Origin: Acidobacteriota bacterium
GTDB lineage: Bacteria > Acidobacteriota > Terriglobia > UBA7540
Assembly (NCBI GenBank): GCA_021780055.1
Contig: JAJXZM010000602.1
Location: 1 to 5,105, forward strand
Length of the DNA stretch: 5,105 nt
Reading direction: 5' to 3'
Shown here: in pieces, positions 1 through 5,105 of the stretch
How positions within the stretch are numbered: position 1 is the first letter of the stretch
How the letters are laid out: each line of letters begins with the position of its first letter
The notes under the pieces: model-generated
What the model was told of the DNA's origin: nothing
Database searches by the model: none
The model's input: only the letters and a program-made list of their open reading frames with translations
Made by a program: the position numbers and the translations under genes

Positions 1-567
1 TGGGAAAACGCGAATCGCAGGGTCCACTGTGCCGGTAATCTGTCCTGTGATCGGGTCGGTCTGGATCGATTGGAACAGCCGGAAATCCAGAGTCAGCCCG
101 TTCGAAGTGTCTGCGCTCACCACTAACGCAGGATTAATGGTGGCTTTTACGGTCGTCTGGGTAAGCGTGGCATTGATGGTGGTGGGGACCGGAGGATTCC
201 CCTCAAATACCGTCAATAGAGGGTTGGGCATAAAAGTGAATGTGACTTGAGAGTATGTTCCTGCCGGGACGCTGCTCAAGTCCAGAAGGGTGTTGAAGCC
301 CATCAGTGAAGCAAAGTCCACAGTGACGGGGTTTGATGCGTCAATCACAGGAACCGCCGAACCCCCGCTTTGAGGGGTCAGCGTCGCACTGGTGATGGTG
401 ACCTTAAACGAGGCAACGCTGCAGATGGGAGCATCCGTTGCCATCAGAGCAAATTGTCCAGAGGTTGGTGTAGGGCTGGGCACGATCGTCGAAGACGAAC
501 TTCCACAACTCGAAATAAAGATCGCCGCAGCAATCACTGCGGTTAGCCCTGTCAATAGCTTTCGCAT
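1..567 (-). CDS. DUF4382-like lipoprotein (3' part beyond the window)
   Basis: The reading frame runs open from an ATG at 567 to the window edge, giving 189 residues; the C-terminus is missing. A GGAGGTGA ribosome site at 571-578 lies just upstream of the ATG and fixes the start. Residues 1-21 form a lipoprotein signal: charged MRKLL, a hydrophobic A/I-rich core, then the lipobox I-S-S-C with Cys21 as the predicted lipidation site. A Ser/Thr/Pro linker (22-36) follows. The mature part opens with GQFALMATDAP and then a V-x-V-T-I-T-S-A strand, continues with a V-D-F-A-S-L-M-G segment and LSSVPAGTYSQVTF, and later has LTLDFRLFQSI. This order (TDAP, DxxSL, LPAGxYxQ-like, LDF) is that of the DUF4382 family of surface beta-sandwich proteins, whose function is unknown. 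It probably sits on the periplasmic face or the outer surface. It lies 121 bp downstream of the repeat protein on the same strand, with a possible terminator between them. The lipoprotein call is secure; the DUF4382 assignment is from recalled family motifs and is fairly likely. Confidence 0.85.
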   Translation of the reverse strand, partial: MRKLLTGLTAVIAAAIFISSCGSSSSTIVPSPTPTSGQFALMATDAPICSVASFKVTITSATLTPQSGGSAVPVIDASNPVTVDFASLMGFNTLLDLSSVPAGTYSQVTFTFMPNPLLTVFEGNPPVPTTINATLTQTTVKATINPALVVSADTSNGLTLDFRLFQSIQTDPITGQITGTVDPAIRVFP

Positions 568-656
568 GAATCACCTCCCGGGTCGATTGAAAACTCTGTC
601 CAGGTGCGGATACTCGCGATTCAAAGCCCGCTGCCTGGTTAACCGTCAAATCATCC

Positions 657-676
657 CAAAGCCGGTCAGCCCGGCT
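657..676 (-). terminator. Candidate intrinsic terminator after the repeat protein gene
   Basis: On the minus strand a 6-bp stem AGCCGG/CCGGCT (671-676 with 660-665) closes a 5-nt loop and is followed by TT (658-659), then GGGATGATTTG. It begins 13 nt past the TGA at 689-691. Placement is right for a terminator, but the T-run is short and interrupted, so it may be weak or only an RNA-stabilising hairpin. Confidence 0.4.
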
Positions 677-688
677 CGTGCGCCCCCC

Positions 689-2407
689 TCACTTGATCAG
701 TTCGTCGGGAACTGTAGTCATGTAAATACCGGCCCAGCCAGCGTCCTCGCTGCCCATGGCGATGTTAATGACCAGGGACCGCCCCCGGAAACCGTCTCGC
801 TCGATACCCAATTTCGTGACGGGCAACGGCATCGAAGCACCCGTTGCTTCGTCTGTTCCCACTGCATGCGAGTCGATCAAAGTCCCGTTCGTGCCGGTGG
901 TGACCACGGTCGCCGTGGGGTTGCTCCCCGGCCCTGCGTAGAGGTAAACGCCATCGACAGGGTTCACGTACGCTCCATTGGCCACCTGCCCTGTCCTGGC
1001 CTTGTACGCGATGTGGAAGGTGCCGTCATTCAAACCTCCGTCGGCCAACCCGGACACCGCTACAAAGGATCCGAAGCGCCAACGTGCAGGCTCGCTGCTA
1101 TCTTCCGATTCACCCATGCCCATGCCCTCGACATAGCCCGAGAATTTCCAGTACACAAAGTCGGCAAAGCTGGTCGGTGACTTGGCAACCACCGTCGTTT
1201 GCTCGGTAGTGGTGTCGTAGACAAAGATGCCCTGACGTACCGGGACCTTCGTCTGAAATCCGGAAGGATTCTGTTCTCGACAAAAAGCATTGCGGATCTT
1301 GTTTCCCTCCACAGGACACTGCAGAGTCAGCGCCCTGGTCTCGTTTCCCCAGGCGCCCCAGAAGGCAACAAACCTTCCGTCAAACGAAACGCCCTCACCC
1401 AGCTTGTTGAATACTGTTCCCTTCTTTTCGCCGGGTACCGGCCCGCCAATTCGCGCCACGCTTCTGAGGCGCAGGTTACGCCCGCTGAGCGGGGCCAGGT
1501 AGATTCCGCCCGCTGCGGGGTTATCTTCATTATCGAAGCCGGAGAATACCGCCCAGCCCCCGGCAGCACTGGGCGGGCTGACAGACCCAAACTTTGTCCT
1601 GGTACCTGGAATCAACGTGTTGGTATCGGCGATCATCGTTACGCCGGAGGTGCCGCCGGCAGTTTCCGTCGGGGCCATCAAAATGCGGAAATATGCTCCG
1701 GTCTTGCTGATCGTTTGACCGTTCGAGCCGGCCACGCTGTAATTGCCTTTGAACACGATCGTGTTGCCGTCAGTCACTGAGGGAGCGCCAGGGAAGACAT
1801 CGAATTTTATCGGCGGGTTCGTACCCGGGACGGCGAAGTAAGAGTAGCCGGGTACCGCACCCAGGTTGCTAGCGCCAGTGATCAGGGTTCCCATGGGGTT
1901 GGCGTAAATGCCGGTCGTCCCGGCACGAGTCTCGCTGAGGCCGCCGGAAAGCGTGTACGACAACACCGGCTGGTGGTTCCCGCGGCTGGCGATGGTATCA
2001 GTGAACATGTCGATCCGCGGGAACGACGGGGGCTCGGTGAACTTCACCCCGAGGTTGTTCGGCTGCGGCACGAGGGTGTTGCGGTCGAAGAGGGTCATCA
2101 GAGGGGCGCCTGTGGCCATATTGCGGGTAAAGACACCGTGAGCGGGTTCTCCACCCGATCCGCCCTTGCTCCGTGCGCGGAATACCACCAGTTGATTGAC
2201 GTTAATCGAGGGCTCATTGTAGCTGTTGAAATTCCGGCTATCGCCTGGAACTATCACACCGTTATTAACCACAACCTGCCAGTTGAACTTAACGGTGGAC
2301 ACAACTGGCGAAGGGGCCAGCACTTCCTGTCCACCCGCCGGGCAGGGGACCAGGTAAAGAACGCCGAGCAGATAGGCAATTAGAACCTTGCAATAGGTGC
2401 CTTTCAT
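689..2407 (-). CDS. Exported repeat protein, probable seven-bladed beta-propeller of the NxxGxxxAF tandem-repeat type
   Basis: This is a 572-residue protein. The ATG at 2407 was chosen because GGAGG (2414-2418) lies 6 nt upstream and a signal peptide starts exactly there; the frame is open further upstream but that part would overlap the preceding gene. Residues 1-26 are a signal peptide (hydrophobic LIAYLLGVLYLV, cleavage probably near AGG-QE). Cys22 follows proline, so a lipobox is unlikely. The mature chain repeats a degenerate unit: a Pro/Gly turn, a strand such as VVFRA, IVFKG, AVFSG or VAFWG, then a G-[VIA]-[FY] strand (near residues 91, 166, 237, 301, 393, 486 and 560), then a [VI]PG turn (54, 114, 186, 267, 325). 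Spacing is 64-93 residues. The first VPG at residue 54 precedes the first full unit and the last unit ends at the C-terminus, which suggests velcro closure of a ring. No catalytic residues are recognisable. Cys364 and Cys376 in the fifth unit could form a disulfide. The role is unknown, perhaps binding at the cell surface or outside. The family name is from memory of the repeat style. Confidence 0.8.
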   Translation of the reverse strand: MKGTYCKVLIAYLLGVLYLVPCPAGGQEVLAPSPVVSTVKFNWQVVVNNGVIVPGDSRNFNSYNEPSINVNQLVVFRARSKGGSGGEPAHGVFTRNMATGAPLMTLFDRNTLVPQPNNLGVKFTEPPSFPRIDMFTDTIASRGNHQPVLSYTLSGGLSETRAGTTGIYANPMGTLITGASNLGAVPGYSYFAVPGTNPPIKFDVFPGAPSVTDGNTIVFKGNYSVAGSNGQTISKTGAYFRILMAPTETAGGTSGVTMIADTNTLIPGTRTKFGSVSPPSAAGGWAVFSGFDNEDNPAAGGIYLAPLSGRNLRLRSVARIGGPVPGEKKGTVFNKLGEGVSFDGRFVAFWGAWGNETRALTLQCPVEGNKIRNAFCREQNPSGFQTKVPVRQGIFVYDTTTEQTTVVAKSPTSFADFVYWKFSGYVEGMGMGESEDSSEPARWRFGSFVAVSGLADGGLNDGTFHIAYKARTGQVANGAYVNPVDGVYLYAGPGSNPTATVVTTGTNGTLIDSHAVGTDEATGASMPLPVTKLGIERDGFRGRSLVINIAMGSEDAGWAGIYMTTVPDELIK

Positions 2408-2445
2408 TGTTTTCCTCCACGACGCTACGTCTCGCTGCACTCCTG

Positions 2446-2481
2446 CCCCCATCAGGGGGGTCGGATGCGGGTCGTGCCCGC
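2446..2481 (-). other. Two tandem GC hairpins in the spacer between the DUF6166-like and repeat protein genes
   Basis: CCCCC-atca-GGGGG (2446-2459) and GCGGG-tcgtg-CCCGC (2467-2481) are perfect 5-bp inverted repeats only 7 bp apart. On the minus strand they lie 27 nt past the upstream stop and 38 nt before the downstream ATG. Neither has a following T-run, so a classical intrinsic terminator is not supported. They could slow polymerase, protect mRNA ends or form part of the leader of the downstream gene. Confidence 0.35.
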
Positions 2482-2507
2482 GCCTGTTTCCGCAACGCCC
2501 GGGTAGT

Positions 2508-2846
2508 TCAAGCTGCTGCTTTGAGCCTTTGGTCAGCGTCCTTAATTGCGTCGTCGATCTCTTCTCCACTTAGTAACCACTCATTCCGGTTCAGGTGCGC
2601 CACTACATTGAACTCAAAATCTTCAAAAAGCTCGAGCGCCCGCGACTTGTTATTAAGGTGATCGGCAAGAATTGCCAGCGCTAGCTGCGCTGCGCCTCTG
2701 CACATGCACCCCCAGTCAAAGTCGGCCGGAGTATACTTTGCCTTGTTAATCTGCAGACGAAGCGGAACCCATCTTAAGCCGTGTTTGACAAAGACGCCGC
2801 ATCCGAACCCATTCCTTTCGCCGAAATACTTAGCTTCTCCTCCCAC
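2508..2846 (-). CDS. DUF6166-like small cytoplasmic protein
   Basis: This is a 112-residue protein starting at GTG (2846). No ATG occurs in frame near the N-terminus, an in-frame TAG lies about 30 nt upstream, and GAGG sits 5 nt before the GTG, so the start is well defined. There is no signal peptide or membrane segment; the product should stay in the cytoplasm, unlike its neighbours. The order of features is a short N-terminal strand region (KYFGERN, then GVFVKHG), a basic strand WVPLRL (26-31), an aromatic FDWG (43-46), the amphipathic helix GAAQLALAILAD (51-62), then FEFNVVAHL (77-85), a conserved-looking Trp90 and an acidic C-terminal helix EEIDDAIKDAD. The FxWG-(x)n-GxAQLALALLAD-...-F...VVA.L...W pattern matches the DUF6166 family as I recall it. 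That family has no known biochemical function. Cys16, Cys47 and Cys49 are present, but no metal-binding motif is clear. It is 100 bp upstream of the repeat protein gene, and a functional link is not evident. Confidence 0.8.
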   Translation of the reverse strand: MGGEAKYFGERNGFGCGVFVKHGLRWVPLRLQINKAKYTPADFDWGCMCRGAAQLALAILADHLNNKSRALELFEDFEFNVVAHLNRNEWLLSGEEIDDAIKDADQRLKAAA

Positions 2847-2860
2847 TGGTTCCTCCCCCT
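2847..2860 (-). promoter_or_regulatory. Ribosome binding site deciding the GTG start
   Basis: Read on the minus strand this is a purine-rich run AGGGGGAGGAACCA directly ahead of GTG at 2846. The GAGG core to GTG distance of 5 nt is normal. It is the main reason to accept a GTG start for the small DUF6166-like gene. Confidence 0.75.
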
Positions 2861-3001
2861 CCCTGTCGGGACGTTGCTAGCACAGATTTCACAACTTCTC
2901 CCGCGGGCACATTCTCCATTCATCCTTGACTGCCTCTGATCCTGGAATTCAGATTCCGTTGCCAGCTTTTGACATCTAAAGCGCCTCGACCCATGTGACC
3001 G
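2861..3001. other. Intergenic stretch without a recognisable gene
   Basis: Together with the flanking ribosome site and terminator this makes a 262-bp gap between 2846 and 3109. Frames here are short and only shadow neighbouring genes. No convincing -35/-10 pair for the downstream GTG-start gene was found, although a separate promoter is expected because a terminator precedes it. A TGTGCTAG element on the minus strand near 2878-2885 is a possible extended -10 but lacks a good -35. Confidence 0.4.
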
Positions 3002-3041
3002 CAAAATCCGGCCCCGCGGCCTGCCTTACACACGGGGCCGG
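3002..3041 (-). terminator. Intrinsic terminator after the glycine-rich exported protein gene
   Basis: A perfect 9-bp GC stem (3008-3016 pairing with 3033-3041, CCGGCCCCG and CGGGGCCGG) encloses a 16-nt loop. On the minus strand it is followed by ATTTTG (3002-3007), a short U-run. It lies about 70 nt beyond the TAG at 3109-3111. The stem strength and its position in the gap support termination, which separates this gene transcriptionally from the DUF6166-like gene. Confidence 0.65.
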
Positions 3042-3108
3042 GTCATTTGCGGCCACAGCGCGCCAATGCGCACAAGTAAAGGCACACGCCAACTGGTGCG
3101 AGCCTCCA

Positions 3109-4443
3109 CTACCGCCCGCCCTTTTTGCCACCACCTCCTCCTGCATTGCCTTCCGCGATGCAGATATCCAGGTAGGTCAGCTGGTTTATTGTGTCGACCT
3201 GCGGTACGTAGAGCAAAAGGCCGGTTTCCGCTGCCGGTTCGATTGCAGCCAGCGAGCTTGTGAGAAGCCCTGGCGTTGAATCTGTGGAGGTAGGCGGAGC
3301 GAATCCGGCAGCCCCTCCAACCCAAGAGGCGAAATCGACCGAGCCATCGGATGTGTAGAAAGTCAGCCGCCACCACCCCGACTTGCCTACGGTTTCTGGA
3401 ACAGGGTCTGAACGCAGGTTCCAATTGTAGCCATAGACGTAGCTCCCCTTGATGTTGAGTTCAGCGCCGTAGAGCATGTCGTTAGTGTAAGGAACAGCTT
3501 CTGTGGCTTCACCCTCAACGACATATGCCCAGTGCCCTACTCCTCCACTTTCAACAACCCAGGTCGGATTGTAGCTAGTTTGCTGGGAAGTCCCCGTGGC
3601 CGTGGCCGGGCAACCCCCGGTCGGGAATCCTGCCGCGAGTTTGGCGATATTGAGCCGTGCCGCGGGCGTCACATTCACGCCGTAGGGCCAGTTGGCGGTG
3701 TCACCCAATGAGTTTACATAGATGTAAGCAGCCGGAGGCGTCGCGTCCGTCGTATGCACGCCCCAGAGTTCGTTGGTTCCCTGGCCGAACACGTGCCACA
3801 CGTCGAACCGGAACTGCGGGCTGGCGCTGTCTGGGTTTCCTGGGTTTAACGTAGGCAAGGTGGAAAACGTGTTGGTCTCAACCCGCAGAACCTGAACCGG
3901 CCAGGTTTTCCCCTCAAGGTTGTCGCCCCAATCGATATACTCCGCAGGAAGAGCCACTTTCGGCGTTACATCTGGATCTGACCAGTTGTATCCCGCCTGC
4001 CATTTGTTGTTGACGTTCTTCTGCCAGTAGATCCTTTCAACTGGAGTAGTTCCGCATTTTGCTGTGCATGCTTCGTAGGGCAGTGGCACACCACCAACAT
4101 CCACGCAGGAGGTGTTGGGGTAAGTTGTTGTCCCGATAGTCTCGGGTATGGCGCAACCATAGCTCATGGCAGTGGGGTACGTCCCGTCCAGGATAGCCGA
4201 GCCTATAGTCCCCGTCTGGAGGGCAGTCCCATAGAAATTCGCCGGGTATGACAGGCTCGTTGTCGATTCCTCTCCTCCAGGCCTGCCGCCCCCCTGACCG
4301 CCTCCAGAGTTACCGCCTCCACCAGCGTTTCCTCCACCTCCGCCTTTCCCTTGTGCCAGCGCATCCGCCAATGGGTACAAGACCAGGGCCAGTGCGGCGA
4401 TGGACAGGAACAATATCGCCAGCGCCATGCTTCGCTTTTTCAT
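3109..4443 (-). CDS. Exported protein of unknown function with glycine-rich N-terminal linker and C-terminal tail
   Basis: This is a 444-residue protein. The ATG at 4443 has GGGAGG centred near 4453, 7 nt upstream, and begins a clear signal peptide: MKKR, a hydrophobic core to residue 25, and cleavage expected after ALA (28-30) before Gln31. Residues 32-57 are a low-complexity Gly/Asn/Gln linker. The main domain (about 64-430) is rich in Trp, Tyr and Gly and looks all-beta. It contains RIYWQ (137-141), WQAGYNW (148-154), EYIDWGDNLEG (168-178), FDVWHVFGQGTNELWG (213-228), ELNIKGSYVYGYNWNLR (328-344) and GWWRLTFY (356-363). Six cysteines (97, 113, 126, 130, 278, 428) would suit disulfides outside the cytoplasm. 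The end, NAGGGGGKKGGR, mirrors the N-terminal linker. I recognise no enzyme motif or sorting signal. From memory, IDWGDNLE and YGYNW motifs recur in uncharacterised exported proteins of environmental bacteria, but I cannot name a family. A terminator follows, and the divergent HTH regulator upstream is the best clue to control. Confidence 0.85.
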   Translation of the reverse strand: MKKRSMALAILFLSIAALALVLYPLADALAQGKGGGGGNAGGGGNSGGGQGGGRPGGEESTTSLSYPANFYGTALQTGTIGSAILDGTYPTAMSYGCAIPETIGTTTYPNTSCVDVGGVPLPYEACTAKCGTTPVERIYWQKNVNNKWQAGYNWSDPDVTPKVALPAEYIDWGDNLEGKTWPVQVLRVETNTFSTLPTLNPGNPDSASPQFRFDVWHVFGQGTNELWGVHTTDATPPAAYIYVNSLGDTANWPYGVNVTPAARLNIAKLAAGFPTGGCPATATGTSQQTSYNPTWVVESGGVGHWAYVVEGEATEAVPYTNDMLYGAELNIKGSYVYGYNWNLRSDPVPETVGKSGWWRLTFYTSDGSVDFASWVGGAAGFAPPTSTDSTPGLLTSSLAAIEPAAETGLLLYVPQVDTINQLTYLDICIAEGNAGGGGGKKGGR

Positions 4444-4590
4444 ACTGTGACCTCCCTTTTAAACAAGCTTTTCTGGGCAACGCTTCGCCAGGAATGGGCC
4501 GCCAGGCGGTAGCATCCCAGTTCATCCAAAGTTTGAATCCCGCGCCGTATGAGGGTCTTTCCCTTGCGACCACACGACGGCATATGGGAT
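4444..4590 (-). promoter_or_regulatory. Possible structured 5' leader of the glycine-rich exported protein gene
   Basis: If transcription starts near 4591 the leader is about 148 nt. On the minus strand TGGG...CCGCC-T-GGCGG-CCCA (about 4495-4521) can fold as a nested stem with an asymmetric ATGCTA bulge. CTGGC...GCCCAG (about 4472-4491) forms a second, imperfect stem just before the ribosome site. No known riboswitch class was recognised. The resemblance of CAAAC...GGGATGC to the cyclic-di-GMP-I core is too weak, since the GNRA loop and the GCAAAGC segment are absent. Confidence 0.25.
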
Positions 4591-4600
4591 CTTTGTCCTA

Positions 4601-4617
4601 TAGCTTGAACTGCACCA
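4601..4617 (-). promoter_or_regulatory. Weak sigma-54-like -24/-12 element for the glycine-rich exported protein gene
   Basis: Read on the minus strand, TGG (4617-4615) and GCT (4604-4602) are separated by exactly 10 nt, the invariant GG-N10-GC spacing of sigma-54 promoters. The rest of the consensus (CACG and TT) matches poorly. A TATAGG at 4602-4597 could instead act as a -10, but it has no -35 at the right distance. The phased repeats upstream would be in a plausible activator position for either reading. Confidence 0.18.
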
Positions 4618-4619
4618 CA

Positions 4620-4678
4620 CCCCTATGGGGCTTGCAAGCGAGGTGATGCGCTTGCGCAAAATTGCGCTTTCTTGCGCA
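4620..4678. repeat. 10-bp-phased TTGCGC repeats and palindromes, candidate operator
   Basis: TTGCGC occurs three times at 4652, 4662 and 4672, exactly 10 bp apart, and TTGC occurs again at 4632, two turns earlier. Neighbouring palindromes are CCCC-tat-GGGG (4620-4630), CTTGCAAG (4631-4638), TTGCGCAA (4652-4659) and the inverted pair GCGCAA-aa-TTGCGC (4654-4667). Sites on one face of the helix between divergent genes are what a cooperative DNA-binding protein would use. The obvious candidate is the adjacent HTH protein, but nothing in the sequence proves it. Confidence 0.5.
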
Positions 4679-4749
4679 CTATTTGACTGCGGAGGATGGC
4701 TTGGGACTTACCGCGCGGGCGTCCCATTGCGGATAGGGTGTTCACCGTA
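4679..4749. other. Remaining part of the 389-bp divergent gap, no gene seen
   Basis: Short frames here are chance. A TTGACT at 4683-4688 resembles a -35 but has no acceptable -10 at 16-18 bp. The stretch separates the phased repeats from the likely promoter of the plus-strand regulator. Confidence 0.4.
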
Positions 4750-4778
4750 TTGCCGCGTCCCGAGAACCGTGCTAGGCT
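4750..4778 (+). promoter_or_regulatory. Candidate sigma-70-type promoter of the HTH regulator
   Basis: TTGCCG (4750-4755) and TAGGCT (4773-4778) are 17 bp apart, and TG at 4770-4771 makes an extended -10 (TGCTAGGCT). A start near 4785 would give a leader of about 48 nt before the ATG at 4833. The -10 matches only three of six consensus bases, so the extended TG matters. Confidence 0.4.
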
Positions 4779-4832
4779 CAAATCAATAGGTTTCCTGCCA
4801 ACCTGGCCGCGAATTTCCATCCGGAGGAGCGG

Positions 4833-5105
4833 ATGTCTGTGGAACAGAAAGCTCCTGAGCAGCTCGCATCGTGGAAAGAGATCGCGGAACACCTGCACGT
4901 TGCAGTGCGCACGGCCCAGGCATGGGAGAGTAGGAAAGGACTTCCAGTCCTCCACATGAATGGGAAGAAGGGGCGCGTCATTGCCGACCCCGAGGAACTG
5001 GATCGCTGGAAGCAATCCGTTTCCCACAGGAACCACTGGTTTTCAAATCTTCGCTCCTTAAAGATCTATGCAGTATTGTTAGCCGCGCTCTTGATTGGAG
5101 CACTG
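4833..5105 (+). CDS. Membrane-anchored HTH (MerR/excisionase-like) regulator, N-terminal part
   Basis: The frame is open from ATG 4833 to the window end, giving 91 residues; the C-terminus is missing. GGAGG at 4823-4827, 5 nt upstream, fixes the start. Residues 11-60 form a winged-HTH-type DNA-binding domain: SWKEIAEHL (13-21, first helix), VRTAQAWE (25-32, recognition helix), the GLPV turn (36-39), a basic wing GKKGRVIA (44-51) and the PEELDRWK helix (53-60). In the usual pattern of this group the recognition helix reads RTVQRWE; here Ala replaces the Val and the Arg. After a basic linker a hydrophobic segment starts at about residue 76 (IYAVLLAALLIGAL) and runs off the window, probably a transmembrane helix. 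In Acidobacteriota this N-terminus is commonly joined across one membrane helix to WD40/TolB-like, TPR or other periplasmic modules; which one applies here cannot be seen. It is likely a one-component regulator that senses outside and binds DNA inside. Its position divergent to the exported protein gene suggests local control. Confidence 0.85.
   Translation, partial: MSVEQKAPEQLASWKEIAEHLHVAVRTAQAWESRKGLPVLHMNGKKGRVIADPEELDRWKQSVSHRNHWFSNLRSLKIYAVLLAALLIGAL

Noticed and set aside
392..1180. A 262-codon plus-strand open frame covering the lipoprotein start and the repeat protein end
   Set aside because: It runs antisense across two well-supported genes and their spacer, has no ribosome site, and its product is Arg/Pro/His-rich without domain-like pattern, as expected for a shadow frame in GC-rich DNA.
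1199..1780. A 193-codon plus-strand open frame
   Set aside because: It is wholly antisense to the repeat protein, whose signal peptide, ribosome site and periodic strands are coherent; no start signal or recognisable motif supports the plus frame.
2408..2569. Upstream in-frame extension of the repeat protein by 54 codons
   Set aside because: The extension overlaps the end of the DUF6166-like gene and would bury the signal peptide; GGAGG 6 nt before the ATG at 2407 marks the real start.
2926..2954. Plus-strand TTGACT-N17-TCAGAT promoter-like pair
   Set aside because: No plus-strand gene follows for almost 1.9 kb and the -10 matches poorly; taken as chance.
2774..3004. A 76-codon minus-strand frame between the DUF6166-like gene and the terminator
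   Set aside because: It overlaps the supported GTG start region in another frame, is low in hydrophobic residues and shows no ribosome site or motif.
4496..4560. Cyclic-di-GMP-I riboswitch in the leader on the minus strand
   Set aside because: CAAAC and GGGATGC recall the core, but the GNRA tetraloop, the GCAAAGC segment and the second stem are missing.
4652..4678. CRISPR-like array or replication iterons in the TTGCGC repeats
   Set aside because: Units are 10 bp with no spacers of CRISPR size, and there is no replication initiator gene or AT-rich unwinding region nearby; an operator is the simpler reading.
4623..5036. A 137-codon minus-strand frame opposite the HTH gene
   Set aside because: The plus-strand frame has a ribosome site, a clear HTH and a membrane segment; the opposite frame has none of these and crosses the promoter region.

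Overview
The window carries five protein-coding genes, two of them cut by its edges. Four lie on the minus strand in the order 4443 to 3109, 2846 to 2508, 2407 to 689 and 567 to beyond position 1. One lies divergently on the plus strand, from 4833 past the end. There are no RNA genes, transposons, phage genes or CRISPR arrays. The source is most likely an Acidobacteriota-type soil or sediment bacterium. The base composition is moderately GC-rich, every start has a strong GGAGG-type ribosome binding site, and the plus-strand protein has the N-terminal HTH (SWKEIA...GLPV...ELDRW) followed by a membrane segment that is typical of that phylum. This placement is an inference from protein style, not from a marker gene.

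Layout: (a) 1-567, minus: the N-terminal 189 residues of a DUF4382-like lipoprotein. (b) 568-688: a spacer with a hairpin terminator candidate just after the next gene's stop. (c) 689-2407, minus: a 572-residue exported protein built of about seven divergent repeats, probably a beta-propeller. (d) 2408-2507: a spacer with two GC hairpins. (e) 2508-2846, minus: a 112-residue DUF6166-like cytoplasmic protein with a GTG start. (f) 2847-3108: a spacer containing a convincing GC stem terminator. (g) 3109-4443, minus: a 444-residue exported protein of unknown function with a glycine-rich linker after the signal peptide and a glycine/lysine tail. (h) 4444-4832: a 389-bp divergent control region with 10-bp-phased TTGCGC repeats, other palindromes and foldable leader sequence. 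(i) 4833-5105, plus: the start of a membrane-anchored HTH regulator.

Three of the four minus-strand genes encode exported or surface proteins, and hairpins follow at least two of them. The cluster therefore looks like neighbouring, separately transcribed units rather than one tight operon. The most interesting hypothesis is that the divergent membrane-bound regulator controls the secreted protein at 3109-4443 through the phased repeats between them. That is inference. None of the proteins has a catalytic motif I can recognise, and I do not see a complete known system.
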